Assembly: GCF_030687715.1 (NCBI RefSeq)
Contig: NZ_CP117445.1
Coordinates: 4,019,501-4,083,500, forward strand
Source of the DNA: Pseudomonas sp. FP2196
Lineage (GTDB): Bacteria > Pseudomonadota > Gammaproteobacteria > Pseudomonadales > Pseudomonadaceae
Direction: 5' to 3'
Length of the DNA stretch: 64,000 nt
Shown: in pieces, positions 56,161-64,000 of the stretch
How positions within the stretch are numbered: the stretch's first letter is position 1
Layout of the letters: each line of letters starts with the position of its first letter
Translations under genes and position numbers: made by a program
Notes under the pieces: generated by a model
What the model saw: the letters and a program-made list of their open reading frames with translations, nothing else
What the model was told of the DNA's origin: nothing
The model's database searches: none

Positions 56161-56940
56161 TCATCTCTTCGGCCACGCACCCGTGGGGATCGGCGCCAGT
56201 GATTTGAAAGCAGGCTTGGCGAACCAGTAACCCTGCATCAGATAAATGCCGCAATCGGCGAGAAAGTCTCTTTCCTGGGCATCTTCGATGCCCTCGGCGA
56301 TCACCTCCACGCCCAACTCTCTACACATGTTCACGACGTTACGCACGATGGTCTGGCGCACACGGTCCGTGTGAATATCCCGGATCAGCGCCATGTCCAG
56401 CTTGATCAAATCCGGCTGAAAATCCGCCAACAGGTTAAGACCGGAATAGCCGGCGCCAAAGTCGTCGATCGCCGTTTTGAAACCAAACTCGCGGTACTCA
56501 CGCAAGATATTCATCAAATGCTTGTTGCTTTCAACGTGCTCGCCTTCCACCGCTTCAAAGATCAGGCGATCCAGTGGGAAGCCATAAGTGCGCGCCGCTT
56601 CCAGCGTGCTGCGAATACACATTTGCGGGCGGTAAACGGCATTCGGCAAAAAGTTGATCGACAGGTACTGCGTCATCCCTAACTGAGCCGCCGTGGAAAT
56701 CGCCCGTACACGACACAATTGGTCAAATCGATAACGGTTTTGATCGTCCACCTGATCCAGGACGGACAAGGCGCCTTCACCATTCACGCCGCGAACCAGG
56801 GCTTCATGAGCAAAAGTCGTCTGATCGCGCAGATCCACAATGGGCTGAAACGCGAAGGCGAAATCCATCTCCGGAACGCCTTTGTTCTTACAGCCCTGGC
56901 AGCCTCCGGGCGAGGCGAATGATTTTGGAAAGTCGGTCAT
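56161..56940 (-). CDS. EAL-domain c-di-GMP phosphodiesterase with N-terminal Cys motif
   Basis: A 259-residue cytosolic protein consisting almost only of an EAL domain: E46-A-L48 in HEALVRG, NFLPN, FEAVEGEHV, DDFGAGYSGLN, IKLDMALI (Lys) and VIAEGIED are all kept, so it should be active. Before it is GGCQGCKNKG (C14, C17), a CxxC that may bind metal or respond to redox. AGGGGG upstream fixes ATG 56940. Confidence 0.88.
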   Translation of the reverse strand: MTDFPKSFASPGGCQGCKNKGVPEMDFAFAFQPIVDLRDQTTFAHEALVRGVNGEGALSVLDQVDDQNRYRFDQLCRVRAISTAAQLGMTQYLSINFLPNAVYRPQMCIRSTLEAARTYGFPLDRLIFEAVEGEHVESNKHLMNILREYREFGFKTAIDDFGAGYSGLNLLADFQPDLIKLDMALIRDIHTDRVRQTIVRNVVNMCRELGVEVIAEGIEDAQERDFLADCGIYLMQGYWFAKPAFKSLAPIPTGAWPKR

Positions 56941-57077
56941 GACACCCCCTGACAACGGGTTGTAACCGTCCATGGTGATAGATAAAAAGCAGTTCGGCTT
57001 ATTTGCTAACCCGCCATAACTCTAGCCCAACGGCGCCTGAGTATTTTGAAGGCGCCGTGGGCTCATCGTTCACAAAA

Positions 57078-59012
57078 TCAAGTGCGGAAATGCGCGGTCA
57101 TTCGCTGCAAGTCCTGCCCCAGCGACGCCAATTCAATCGTCGCCGCCGCACTCTCTTCGCTGGCCACCGCCGACTGGTCCGCCACATCACGCACACTGAC
57201 GATGCTGCGATTAATCTCGTCGGCCACGGCACTTTGCTGCTCGGCAGCGGCCGAGATCTGCAGGCTCATTTCCTGGATCGTGCCGATGGACTGATTGATC
57301 TCGGTGATCGCCAACTCGGCCTTCTGCGCCAACACCACCGTATCGAGGGTGCGCTCGCGGCTGGAAGCCATCAGCGTAGAGGCCGCTTGCGTGCCCTGTT
57401 GCAGGGTGACGATCAGCGCTTCGATTTCCTTGGTCGAGTCCTGCGTGCGCTGCGCCAGCGAACGCACTTCGTCTGCCACCACGGCAAAACCACGACCCTG
57501 CTCCCCCGCTCGCGCCGCTTCGATAGCGGCGTTCAACGCGAGCAGATTGGTCTGCTCCGCGACGGCTTTGATCACATCGATCACTTTGCCGATCTGCTCA
57601 CTGTCCTGAGACAGTACGTTCATCGCGCCGCCCAATTCTTCAATGGCCACCGCGAGCTCGCTGATCTGCACCGTCGCCTGCTTCACCACCGTACTGCCGT
57701 GGCGAGCCTGCTGATCGGCCAAGGTTGCGGCCGCGGAGGCGTCGGTGGTGTTACGCGCAACTTCCTGCACCGTCGAAGCCATTTCGTGCATCGCCGTGGC
57801 GACTTGATCCACTTCACTTTTTTGCTGACGCACACCCGCGCTGGTCTGCTCGCTCATGGCCGAGAGTTTTTCCGCAGAAGTGGAAATATGCGTGACGCCA
57901 TTGCCGATACCTTGCACCAGCGTATTCAGGTTCTGCGCCATGTCCTGCATCGCATTTTGCAGATCGCCCAACTCATCTTTGCGCGCCGATTTGGCCTGAA
58001 CCGTCAGATCGCCTTTGGCAATACGCCGAGCCAGATCAACCGTCAGCGCCAGCGGCGAAGTGATCTGCCGCGAGATGACCACCGAAGCAAACAGCCCGAC
58101 CACCAGCGCCAACACAGTCAACACCGCCATCTGAATAAAGGCTGAGTGCTGATCTTCACGCGCCAGACGCTGCTGGGTGTCCATCAGGCCGTTCATGATG
58201 CTGTCCATCGCCTTGCTTTCCTGGTCGACCTGCTGACGCATGCTCTGCTTCTGCTCAAACAGCCCGGCCACTTCCACCAAAACTTCGCGATAACGACGCA
58301 TCCCCGCGTGAGCTTCTTCCAATTGACTCGACAGGGTCGCCGGCAGACTGGTACGCGCCTTGGTGATATCGCTCAGGAACGAGTCGATGGTCTCCATCAG
58401 CACTTTTTTGTTCGCGTCGTCGGGCACCGCAATGTAACGACGCAACATCAGACGAAACGTAGTCATGCCGTTGCGCAAATCGGCCACCGTGCGCAGCTCC
58501 CGAACGCGTTCGCCATCGGCAGACGCCAGAGCGTTGGTCGTGGTGGCTTCAAGCATGCCGGCAAATGTCTGCGCGTACTTGTCCGACAGCGCACCCAGCG
58601 GTTTCAGGGCATCCGTCGTCGACTTATCGGCATCGATCAGCCGCTTTACCTTCTGATCGTAGGCAACAATCGTGGTTTGCAAAGCCTTCAAGGCTTGCTG
58701 GTTTTCAGCGCGCGTCAACGTTTCCAGAGCCTTGCTCACAAGGCCCTGCAAGACATTCAACTGCGCGTGATAAGAGTCGGCGAAAGCGGCGTCAGCGGCG
58801 GCTTCGTATTGTTTCTCGGACAGACGCATATCTTGCGTAGCGTCATTCAACGTGCCGATCAGACGCGTCGTACTCAAACGATCAACCAGCACGCTGTTGC
58901 TGTTATAGCCAATGAAAGCAACCGCCAAAACAGCCAGCAAAAGAATGCCGAAACCGGTTCCCAGCTTGCGGGAAACCTTGATGTCACCCAGAAAATTCGA
59001 TGCAACTGCCAT
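57078..59012 (-). CDS. Methyl-accepting chemotaxis protein, HBM type
   Basis: The 644-residue receptor has TM1 (~18-36: [19 protein letters not shown]), an all-helical ~245-residue periplasmic domain (~40-285; long helices, [36 protein letters not shown]) of HBM size, TM2 (~288-310), HAMP and a signalling tip with [19 protein letters not shown]. Related HBM receptors sense TCA-cycle acids; the ligand here is open. ATG 59012 has GAGG upstream. Confidence 0.9.
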   Translation of the reverse strand: MAVASNFLGDIKVSRKLGTGFGILLLAVLAVAFIGYNSNSVLVDRLSTTRLIGTLNDATQDMRLSEKQYEAAADAAFADSYHAQLNVLQGLVSKALETLTRAENQQALKALQTTIVAYDQKVKRLIDADKSTTDALKPLGALSDKYAQTFAGMLEATTTNALASADGERVRELRTVADLRNGMTTFRLMLRRYIAVPDDANKKVLMETIDSFLSDITKARTSLPATLSSQLEEAHAGMRRYREVLVEVAGLFEQKQSMRQQVDQESKAMDSIMNGLMDTQQRLAREDQHSAFIQMAVLTVLALVVGLFASVVISRQITSPLALTVDLARRIAKGDLTVQAKSARKDELGDLQNAMQDMAQNLNTLVQGIGNGVTHISTSAEKLSAMSEQTSAGVRQQKSEVDQVATAMHEMASTVQEVARNTTDASAAATLADQQARHGSTVVKQATVQISELAVAIEELGGAMNVLSQDSEQIGKVIDVIKAVAEQTNLLALNAAIEAARAGEQGRGFAVVADEVRSLAQRTQDSTKEIEALIVTLQQGTQAASTLMASSRERTLDTVVLAQKAELAITEINQSIGTIQEMSLQISAAAEQQSAVADEINRSIVSVRDVADQSAVASEESAAATIELASLGQDLQRMTAHFRT

Positions 59013-59292
59013 ATTCAGCCTCAAACGCCCTGACGCGAAACGCCAGGCACAAAAAATAGATCTTCGGCAACCGCAGTCACCGTCCAGACATTCGGGGGTC
59101 GTCATCCAAGGCGTGTAACGGGACGCTCCAGCTGTCCCGGAAATGCGAAATACGATGCTGTTGATGCGTCAACGAAAGACCCGACGCGAGCATCGGCAGA
59201 CAAACCATCACGTCGCAAACAGAGCGTCCGGACGCAAGATTTATCGATTCAGCAAAGGTATCTGGAAGGGATGCTATAAACTTTAGGAAAAC

Positions 59293-59318
59293 TTGTACAA
59301 CTTTTTATTTTTGTACAA
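59293..59318. promoter_or_regulatory. Two TTGTACAA palindromes, 18 bp apart
   Basis: TTGTACAA occurs at 59293-59300 and 59311-59318, with AT-rich sequence between. They lie about 280 bp upstream of the HBM receptor start. Such twin half-turn palindromes suit a dimeric repressor (for example GntR type); this is inference. The rest of 59013-59467 holds no gene that I can support. Confidence 0.4.
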
Positions 59319-59419
59319 TCATTGAACTTTCAGAGCCGCGTGATGACGCATTGCCATCACAAATTGTGGCACATCGCTACTGGCGCAAAAAGACGCTGAA
59401 AAAGCCGATTCAGAACCCC

Positions 59420-59460
59420 GCCCCTCTGCGGCAACAGCCTGCAGCACGCCGCAGAGGGGC
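59420..59460. terminator. Strong 13-bp hairpin at the end of the DUF6124-type gene
   Basis: GCCCCTCTGCGGC (59420-59432) is perfectly complementary to 59448-59460, with a 15-base loop. It directly follows the minus-strand stop codon. T-runs are weak, so it may stop transcription in either direction only partly. Confidence 0.6.
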
Positions 59461-59467
59461 ACGGGTT

Positions 59468-59830
59468 TTACGGCTTGATTTCGACGTGATCCAACGCCTG
59501 ATTCACCGCCAACTCACCCAACATCACCACCTGCGCAATGCCCAGCGCGGTTTTACGGTTCGAGGGATCAAGCAGCGCGGCGAAGTTGTTGAGCAACTCG
59601 GAGGCCGAACTCAGGGTTTCACTGGCGTTGGCCAGCAGGGATTCGGTGTCGTACTTCGGATTGGCGAAGTACATGCGTTCGGGCTCGTTGGTGCTGGCCA
59701 TGATCTGGCTGGCGGGAAGGAGATAGTGATCGAGCGCGCGCTCGGCGGCTTCGTGGAGTTTTTTGGAATGGGGGGATTCGTAGGGGGATGCGGGATCGGA
59801 TTCTGGTGGGTTGGGTGTTGGTTTGAACAT
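59468..59830 (-). CDS. DUF6124 (formerly DUF3077) family protein
   Basis: A 120-residue acidic helical protein starting MFKPTPNPPESDPASPYESP, with KLHEAAERALDHYL (~24-37), ESLLANASETLSSASELLNN and VVMLGELAVNQALDHVEIKP. This matches a family that is abundant in Pseudomonas and of unknown function, by recall. AGGAG about nine bases upstream fixes ATG 59830. The open frame continues upstream to 60034, but that part reads as leader. It is preceded by a long leader with distant complementary arms. Confidence 0.8.
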   Translation of the reverse strand: MFKPTPNPPESDPASPYESPHSKKLHEAAERALDHYLLPASQIMASTNEPERMYFANPKYDTESLLANASETLSSASELLNNFAALLDPSNRKTALGIAQVVMLGELAVNQALDHVEIKP

Positions 59831-59905
59831 GGTGTAACTCCTGACGGATAAACGAAAAGGAGCCATCACTCTCGCTACCAAACGAAGGGTGGAGGCCATA
59901 CGCAG

Positions 59906-60036
59906 GTTGGTAGACCGGTCGTCAGGAACCCCGGCGCATCCGAAGACGCCCCGCGCATGACCACCATAAAACGAAGACGAGAAACGCCCTCGAAAGACAG
60001 TAGTCTTGTGCTTCTGACGGAGACGGGCTACCAAAC
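59906..60036 (-). ncRNA. Candidate structured leader of the DUF6124-type gene
   Basis: Within the minus-strand leader TTGGTAG (59907-59913) pairs with CTACCAA (60028-60034), and inside it CGTCAG (59920-59925) pairs with CTGACG (60014-60019). A further 8-bp hairpin GGTCACTG/CAGTGACC lies at 60039-60058. Nested complementary arms over 130 nt suggest a folded RNA. It has not been tested and no known RNA family is assigned. Confidence 0.4.
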
Positions 60037-60152
60037 CCGGTCACTGGTTTTCAGTGACCCAGGAACGATAGAACCCGCGAGCTAGACGCACAAGCCGGCG
60101 GATTCTGTCTTAGGTGTAGGGGGAGGCGCAAGGTGTTGTAGGGCGTGGGTGG
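59964..60152 (-). repeat. Direct repeat, copy 1 (DUF6124 leader region)
   Basis: Begins CCATAAAACGAAGACGAGAA and runs to about GCAAGGTGTTGTAGGGCG. It matches 61421-61607 in the same orientation over nearly 190 bp with scattered differences. Confidence 0.85.
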
Positions 60153-60365
60153 CGCTACGTAGCCGCAATTAAACAGAAGTAGAATTGTTGTTGATATCGT
60201 ATAGGTCAGTTGAAAAAAAGGCTTCACGGTATGCTGAAAATTAAATCCCGTCCCGTTTTGCAACAAGGACAGATGAAAGCGCTGCCTAAAGTTAGCAGTT
60301 TGATGGACAAAACAATGCGAAAACGCTAAATATAGCCTTCGCATTTTCCATGCTTGGATAGCCAT

Positions 60366-61229
60366 ATGACTAGCGAAACCCCAACTGCGAGTTCCGACAC
60401 GGTAGAACGATCGTTCGCTGACTTTTTAGAAGCATCGCCACCTAACCAGATAGCTATCATCAACGATCTGATGGAGAAGAAATGGGATGGGGGAAATCAG
60501 TACTACTTCTTAAAAACTCCGGAAATACAAATTCATTGCCCGGACGAGTCTTGCAATGGAATAAGATTTCACCGATGCGTAGACGGTCACAAACTCGCAC
60601 CTACTGAAGCAAAACCAGCGAACTATTTCATAGTCTATCGTTGTTCCAACTGCACGAGACATGTAAAAAGTTTTGCAATCTCCGCATATCGCGACTCTTT
60701 AGTATCAGGCACACTAGTTAAATTTGGAGAAAACCCCGTATTTGGCCCTCCTGTTGCATCAAGACTATTAAAGCTAATCGGACCTGATCGAGAGAACTTC
60801 CTTAAAGGAAGAAGATGTGAAAACCAAGGACTTGGCATTGGAGCTTTTGTTTATTATCGGCGAGTGGTAGAGCATCAAAAAAATCGAATATTCAAAGAGA
60901 TCGTAAAAGTATCCGAAAAAATAGGCGCTCCCACTAACAAAATAAACATTCTAAATGCTGCATTAGAGGAGACACAATTTACAAAAGCCCTAGATATGGC
61001 AAAAGATGCGATGCCTGATAGCCTGCTCATCAATGGGCACAGTCCTCTAAAACTTCTTTATAGAGCGCTGAGCGAAGGGATCCACAATCTTTCTGACGAG
61101 GAATGTTTAGGTTTTGCGTCCAGTGTACGAATCGTTCTTGGTGAGCTATCAGACCGGCTTTCACAAGCGCTCAAGGATGAGGCTGAAATCACAAACGCCC
61201 TCAACCGATTGCTAGCCCCCACCAAATGA
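60366..61229 (+). CDS. Unrecognised AT-rich gene with zinc-ribbon-like Cys pairs
   Basis: A 287-residue soluble protein. Cysteines at 58, 63, 71, 93 and 96 (HCPDESCNG, RCSNC) could form a zinc ribbon. The segment GIGAFVYYRRVVEHQKNRIF (~158-177) followed by helices resembles DUF4145-like proteins of phages and defence loci, but I cannot name a family with confidence. Base composition and codon use are much more AT-rich than the core genes. The ribosome binding site is poor. A hairpin AATGCGAA/TTCGCATT (60314-60346) precedes it. Likely acquired by transfer. Confidence 0.7.
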   Translation: MTSETPTASSDTVERSFADFLEASPPNQIAIINDLMEKKWDGGNQYYFLKTPEIQIHCPDESCNGIRFHRCVDGHKLAPTEAKPANYFIVYRCSNCTRHVKSFAISAYRDSLVSGTLVKFGENPVFGPPVASRLLKLIGPDRENFLKGRRCENQGLGIGAFVYYRRVVEHQKNRIFKEIVKVSEKIGAPTNKINILNAALEETQFTKALDMAKDAMPDSLLINGHSPLKLLYRALSEGIHNLSDEECLGFASSVRIVLGELSDRLSQALKDEAEITNALNRLLAPTK

Positions 61230-61287
61230 TCTCTAGACCTTACATCTTAATCACTGGCTTATAATTTTCGCCTCATCTACAAGGAAT

Positions 61288-61412
61288 GAAATAGGGACGG
61301 ATTTATCTTCCAAAACAGCGAAAAAATAAATCCGTCTCTATTTCGTTTTGCAGGCGACAAAGTGGACGGATTTATTTACTGCCAAGCCCTATCTATCTAC
61401 ATAAATCCGTCA
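61288..61412. repeat. Four inverted GACGGATTTAT units
   Basis: GAAATAGGGACGGATTTAT (61288-61306) and its near-perfect inverted copy (61326-61344), then GGACGGATTTAT (61364-61375) and ATAAATCCGTC (61401-61411), form two consecutive hairpins. They are unlike the REP families in the core DNA. With copy 2 of the leader repeat they fill the gene-free stretch 61230-61741. Confidence 0.7.
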
Positions 61413-61420
61413 CCTTTTTC

Positions 61421-61607
61421 CCATAAAACGAAGACGAGAAACGCCCTTGCAAGAAAGTAGTCTTGTGCATCTGTCGGAAGACGGGCTACCAAACCCGATC
61501 AATGCTTTCAGCGACACAGGAACGATAGAACCCGCGCGCTAGAGGCACAAGCCGGCGGATTCTGTCTTGGGTGTAGGACGGCGCAAGGTGTTGTAGGGTT
61601 TGAGCGG
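61421..61607 (-). repeat. Direct repeat, copy 2 (orphan DUF6124 leader)
   Basis: Matches 59964-60152 in the same orientation, including TTTGGTAGCCCGTCTTCCG on the minus strand. The second arm of the stem and the DUF6124 gene are missing. The sequence changes abruptly at 61420. Confidence 0.85.
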
Positions 61608-61741
61608 CAACACTAAGCGTGTTTTAAACAAAATAAATTTAATGTTTAAATCCGTTTTAATGAGTTGATAAATCACTCTATCCTTAGCAAAAATCCGCCA
61701 ACGCCTCACTTTAACAAGCCAACCGACACCTCTCTATTATT

Positions 61742-62851
61742 TTAACCAGCTAACAATTTAGTTAGCAGTGCTCCGATGACGCCACCAAAAATCGCGGAGC
61801 TTATGACTGCAACAATCTCAGCAGATTTAAATGACGCCTGATTTACATGTTGAGCCCAACTCAGAATGGACTCAATTGGGTAATCGGGACTTTGCTCATC
61901 GCGCCCAACCAAATATCGTTCAAAATACCTTGAAACACCCTTACCATAGGTCGATTTTAGAAGTGAATTATTCTGCTGCTGTTGTAATTCAAACTCCACA
62001 CGCAAGGAATATGCATCCGAAATCAATTGCTTTGAACCAGTATGGATCTTGAATCTTTCCAAAACACGAAATATCGAAAAATCGGCATCGACAGCTTTCT
62101 TAAGAGCGGACCAAGCTGTCGTTATGTCTCTCCATTTTTTCCCCATACGGACGCGTGCGCGTTGAAGTTCATAAAACAGACTCATCTCATCATCAATCAG
62201 CCGATATACCATGCTCATTTCCCTATCACTTGGTGATGAGGACCCATTACTTACCGCAAAAACAAATTTATCGTAGCCTTTTTCAACATTAACTTCGAGC
62301 GCTACATCTCCACCGTTTTCCACATCACCTTTAACAAAAAAATCTCCGTGAAAAGGCGATGGTCCGATGCACTCGAAGGTCACCCCATTACTCACTCGCT
62401 TAAACTCTCGCTCTAAAAACTCGCGCAACACTCGTACTGACTGAGAGGGCGAGTCGTTTTTAGAGCCCACACTCTCGACAAAAACAAGCGGACCATAATA
62501 TTTGTTAAGCATTTGAACCTTGAAGTGCTCGACTCCAGAACGAAGATAATCTTCGGGCTCTGAAATCACTTCAGCCTGCACCCTACGAGGAATATACAAA
62601 TCAAACTTTATAACCAGCAACTCAACATAGGGGGAATATGCACCACCAGACAACTCAGGTGGACTTTCGATTAATTCATATTCATAATCAAACTTCTCAT
62701 AATACTTAACTTCGAGCTCGCTAACTGATGACAGTGAGTTCAGCGCGACTTTCACAGCCTCAACATACTCTGATTTCTTAAACTTAGACGGAACACCCGG
62801 ATTATACCCAAAGTGAAAACAGCCAACACCAAATGCGCGAAGACTAGACAT
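61742..62851 (-). CDS. Unrecognised AT-rich gene with C-terminal membrane anchor
   Basis: A 369-residue protein, soluble for ~340 residues (FGVGCFHFGYNPGVPSKF, DYLRSGVEHFKVQMLNKYYG, SDREMSMVYRLIDDEMSLFY), ending in one hydrophobic helix EIVAVISSAIFGGVIGALLT. No family is recognised. AT-rich composition and rare-codon use contrast with neighbours. ATG 62851 with GGAA eight bases upstream is chosen over a TTG at 62869. A tail-anchored cytosolic domain is the likely topology. A role in defence is only a guess from location next to dusA and another orphan. Confidence 0.65.
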   Translation of the reverse strand: MSSLRAFGVGCFHFGYNPGVPSKFKKSEYVEAVKVALNSLSSVSELEVKYYEKFDYEYELIESPPELSGGAYSPYVELLVIKFDLYIPRRVQAEVISEPEDYLRSGVEHFKVQMLNKYYGPLVFVESVGSKNDSPSQSVRVLREFLEREFKRVSNGVTFECIGPSPFHGDFFVKGDVENGGDVALEVNVEKGYDKFVFAVSNGSSSPSDREMSMVYRLIDDEMSLFYELQRARVRMGKKWRDITTAWSALKKAVDADFSIFRVLERFKIHTGSKQLISDAYSLRVEFELQQQQNNSLLKSTYGKGVSRYFERYLVGRDEQSPDYPIESILSWAQHVNQASFKSAEIVAVISSAIFGGVIGALLTKLLAG

Positions 62852-63107
62852 ATTTTTGTTCCATCGCAATCCCTAGAGCATATAAATTACTAATTTGCCA
62901 ACACTAAGTCTAGCGTTCTTCAATCTTTAAACTAATCGTAAGATTCCTCCTCACAACCGATGATTAATGTCTTGATCCCGGATTGAGCAGATGGATCTGC
63001 GTTAATCGTGCCGCCATTGATTTCAATTGCAAGACTCTTCTGAGCACTGCATCTCGTTCTGATAAACTCCCACCACCTCCCAGCCTCACCCAATCCAGAA
63101 CCGCCCA

Positions 63108-64000
63108 ATGTCCCCTATTCCCGCCACACCCGCCCCACTCTCCCGCCGCTTCTCCGTCGCCCCCATGATGGATTGGACTGACCGCCATTGCCGTTTCTTC
63201 CTACGCCTCTTGTCGAAGAACGCCCTGCTCTACACCGAAATGGTCACCACCGGCGCGCTGCTCAACGGCGATCACGAGCGTTTCCTCCGTCACAACGAAG
63301 CCGAGCACCCTCTTGCCTTGCAGTTGGGCGGTAGCGTCCCTCTCGATCTGGCTGCCTGCGCCCGCATGGCCCAGGAGCACGGTTACGACGAGGTGAACCT
63401 GAACGTCGGCTGCCCAAGTGATCGTGTGCAGAACAACATGATCGGTGCGTGCCTGATGGGTCATCCGCAGTTGGTGGCGGATTGTGTGAAGGCGATGCGC
63501 GATGCGGTGTCGATTCCGGTGACGGTGAAGCATCGGATCGGGATTAATGGGCGGGACAGTTACGAGCAGTTGTGTGATTTCGTCGGGACGGTGCGGGATG
63601 CCGGGTGTACGAGTTTTACGGTGCATGCGCGGATTGCGATTCTGGAGGGGTTGTCGCCGAAGGAGAATCGCGACATTCCGCCGTTGCGCTATGACGTGGC
63701 GGCGCAGCTTAAGGCGGATTTTCCGGCGTTGGAGATTGTGCTGAACGGCGGGATCAAGACGATGGAGGCCTGCCATGAGCATTTGCAGACGTTCGACGGT
63801 GTGATGCTGGGGCGTGAGGCTTATCACAATCCGTATTTGCTGGCGGAGGTGGATCAGCAGTTGTTCGGCAGTTCGGCGCCGGTGATCAGTCGGGCCGAGG
63901 CGTTGGCGCAGTTGCGGCCTTATATCGCCGAGCATTTGTTGGCCGGCGGGTCGATGCACCACATCACACGGCATGTGCTGGGCCTGGGCACCGGGTTTCC
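63108..64000 (+). CDS. dusA: tRNA-dihydrouridine synthase A (3' end outside window)
   Basis: The first 297 residues are present. RRFSVAPMMDWTDRHCRFF, LLYTEMVTTGALL and LALQLGGS form the FMN barrel start; NLNVGCPSDRVQ holds the catalytic Cys; VKHRIGIN and SFTVHARIAILEGLSPKENR follow, the last DusA-specific, then VLNGGI and GREAYHNPY for FMN phosphate. It reduces U20 of tRNAs. The gene body returns to GC-rich core composition. Confidence 0.95.
   Translation, partial: MSPIPATPAPLSRRFSVAPMMDWTDRHCRFFLRLLSKNALLYTEMVTTGALLNGDHERFLRHNEAEHPLALQLGGSVPLDLAACARMAQEHGYDEVNLNVGCPSDRVQNNMIGACLMGHPQLVADCVKAMRDAVSIPVTVKHRIGINGRDSYEQLCDFVGTVRDAGCTSFTVHARIAILEGLSPKENRDIPPLRYDVAAQLKADFPALEIVLNGGIKTMEACHEHLQTFDGVMLGREAYHNPYLLAEVDQQLFGSSAPVISRAEALAQLRPYIAEHLLAGGSMHHITRHVLGLGTGF

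Noticed and set aside
59831..60034. Upstream extension of the DUF6124-type protein to 188 residues
   Set aside because: The extension is Arg-rich and coincides with the paired leader; a good ribosome site lies directly before ATG 59830.
60366..63107. Site-specific island integrated in the dusA 5' end
   Set aside because: No integrase and no second copy of the dusA start (ATGATGGATTGGACTGACCG) were found in the window, so an att duplication cannot be shown.

Overview
The window looks like a chromosome segment of a Pseudomonas of the fluorescens group. The basis is high G+C with strong third-position GC bias in core genes, several families of Pseudomonas REP-type inverted repeats between genes, a McpU/TlpQ-like receptor next to a BqsPQRS-like operon, a CopABCD copper operon, a FecIRA system and a DUF6124-type gene. 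No species call is possible by eye. I saw no rRNA, convincing tRNA, CRISPR array or replication origin. About 54 genes are supported; two are cut by the window edges.

Layout. 1-4155 (minus) is the N-terminal part of a giant autotransporter adhesin built from tandem ~86-residue repeats. 4.6-6.6 kb carries a Tsx-type channel and a purine nucleoside permease. 6.7-9.7 kb holds a quinone-oxidoreductase-like enzyme with a XapX peptide, an AraC regulator, two small unknown proteins and a metallothionein. 9.9-11.2 kb is an IS110-family insertion sequence. 11.3-13.3 kb is a coupled pair of small DMT-type membrane proteins with a divergent LysR regulator. 13.4-19 kb has two chemoreceptors around a Na+/H+-antiporter-like permease. 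19.1-21.7 kb is a two-component operon with two PepSY proteins (BqsPQRS/CarSR type). 22-31.4 kb contains a patatin-like protein, QueD, an alpha/beta hydrolase, codBA, a secreted CBM20 amylase whose ribosome binding site lies in a strong hairpin, a DapF-like protein without the catalytic cysteines, and an MFS transporter.

31.8-36.4 kb is FecIRA with a Fur-like box plus a small cytochrome c. 36.5-42.9 kb is a two-partner secretion pair (TpsB exporter, TpsA haemagglutinin without a toxin end). 43.1-45.8 kb is an EmrAB-type pump. 45.9-50.4 kb holds an AhpD-like protein, a glycine-rich exported protein, a diguanylate cyclase, an RNase T2 and an unknown protein. 50.4-54.3 kb is copABCD with a copper-box-like site. 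54.4-56.1 kb has a periplasmic cyclohexadienyl-dehydratase-like protein and two YeeE/YedE half-transporters. 56.1-59.3 kb has an EAL phosphodiesterase and an HBM-type chemoreceptor.

59.4-63 kb is different: a DUF6124-type gene with a long structured-looking leader, a second direct copy of that leader about 1.45 kb away, and AT-rich DNA with two unrecognised genes next to dusA (cut at the right edge). This is the most likely place for something undescribed.

Shared themes are surface adhesion (two type V adhesins), metal handling (ferric citrate, copper, Fe2+/Ca2+ sensing, metallothionein), nucleoside/base salvage (Tsx, NUP, codBA, RNase T2) and taxis or c-di-GMP signalling (three chemoreceptors, one GGDEF, one EAL).
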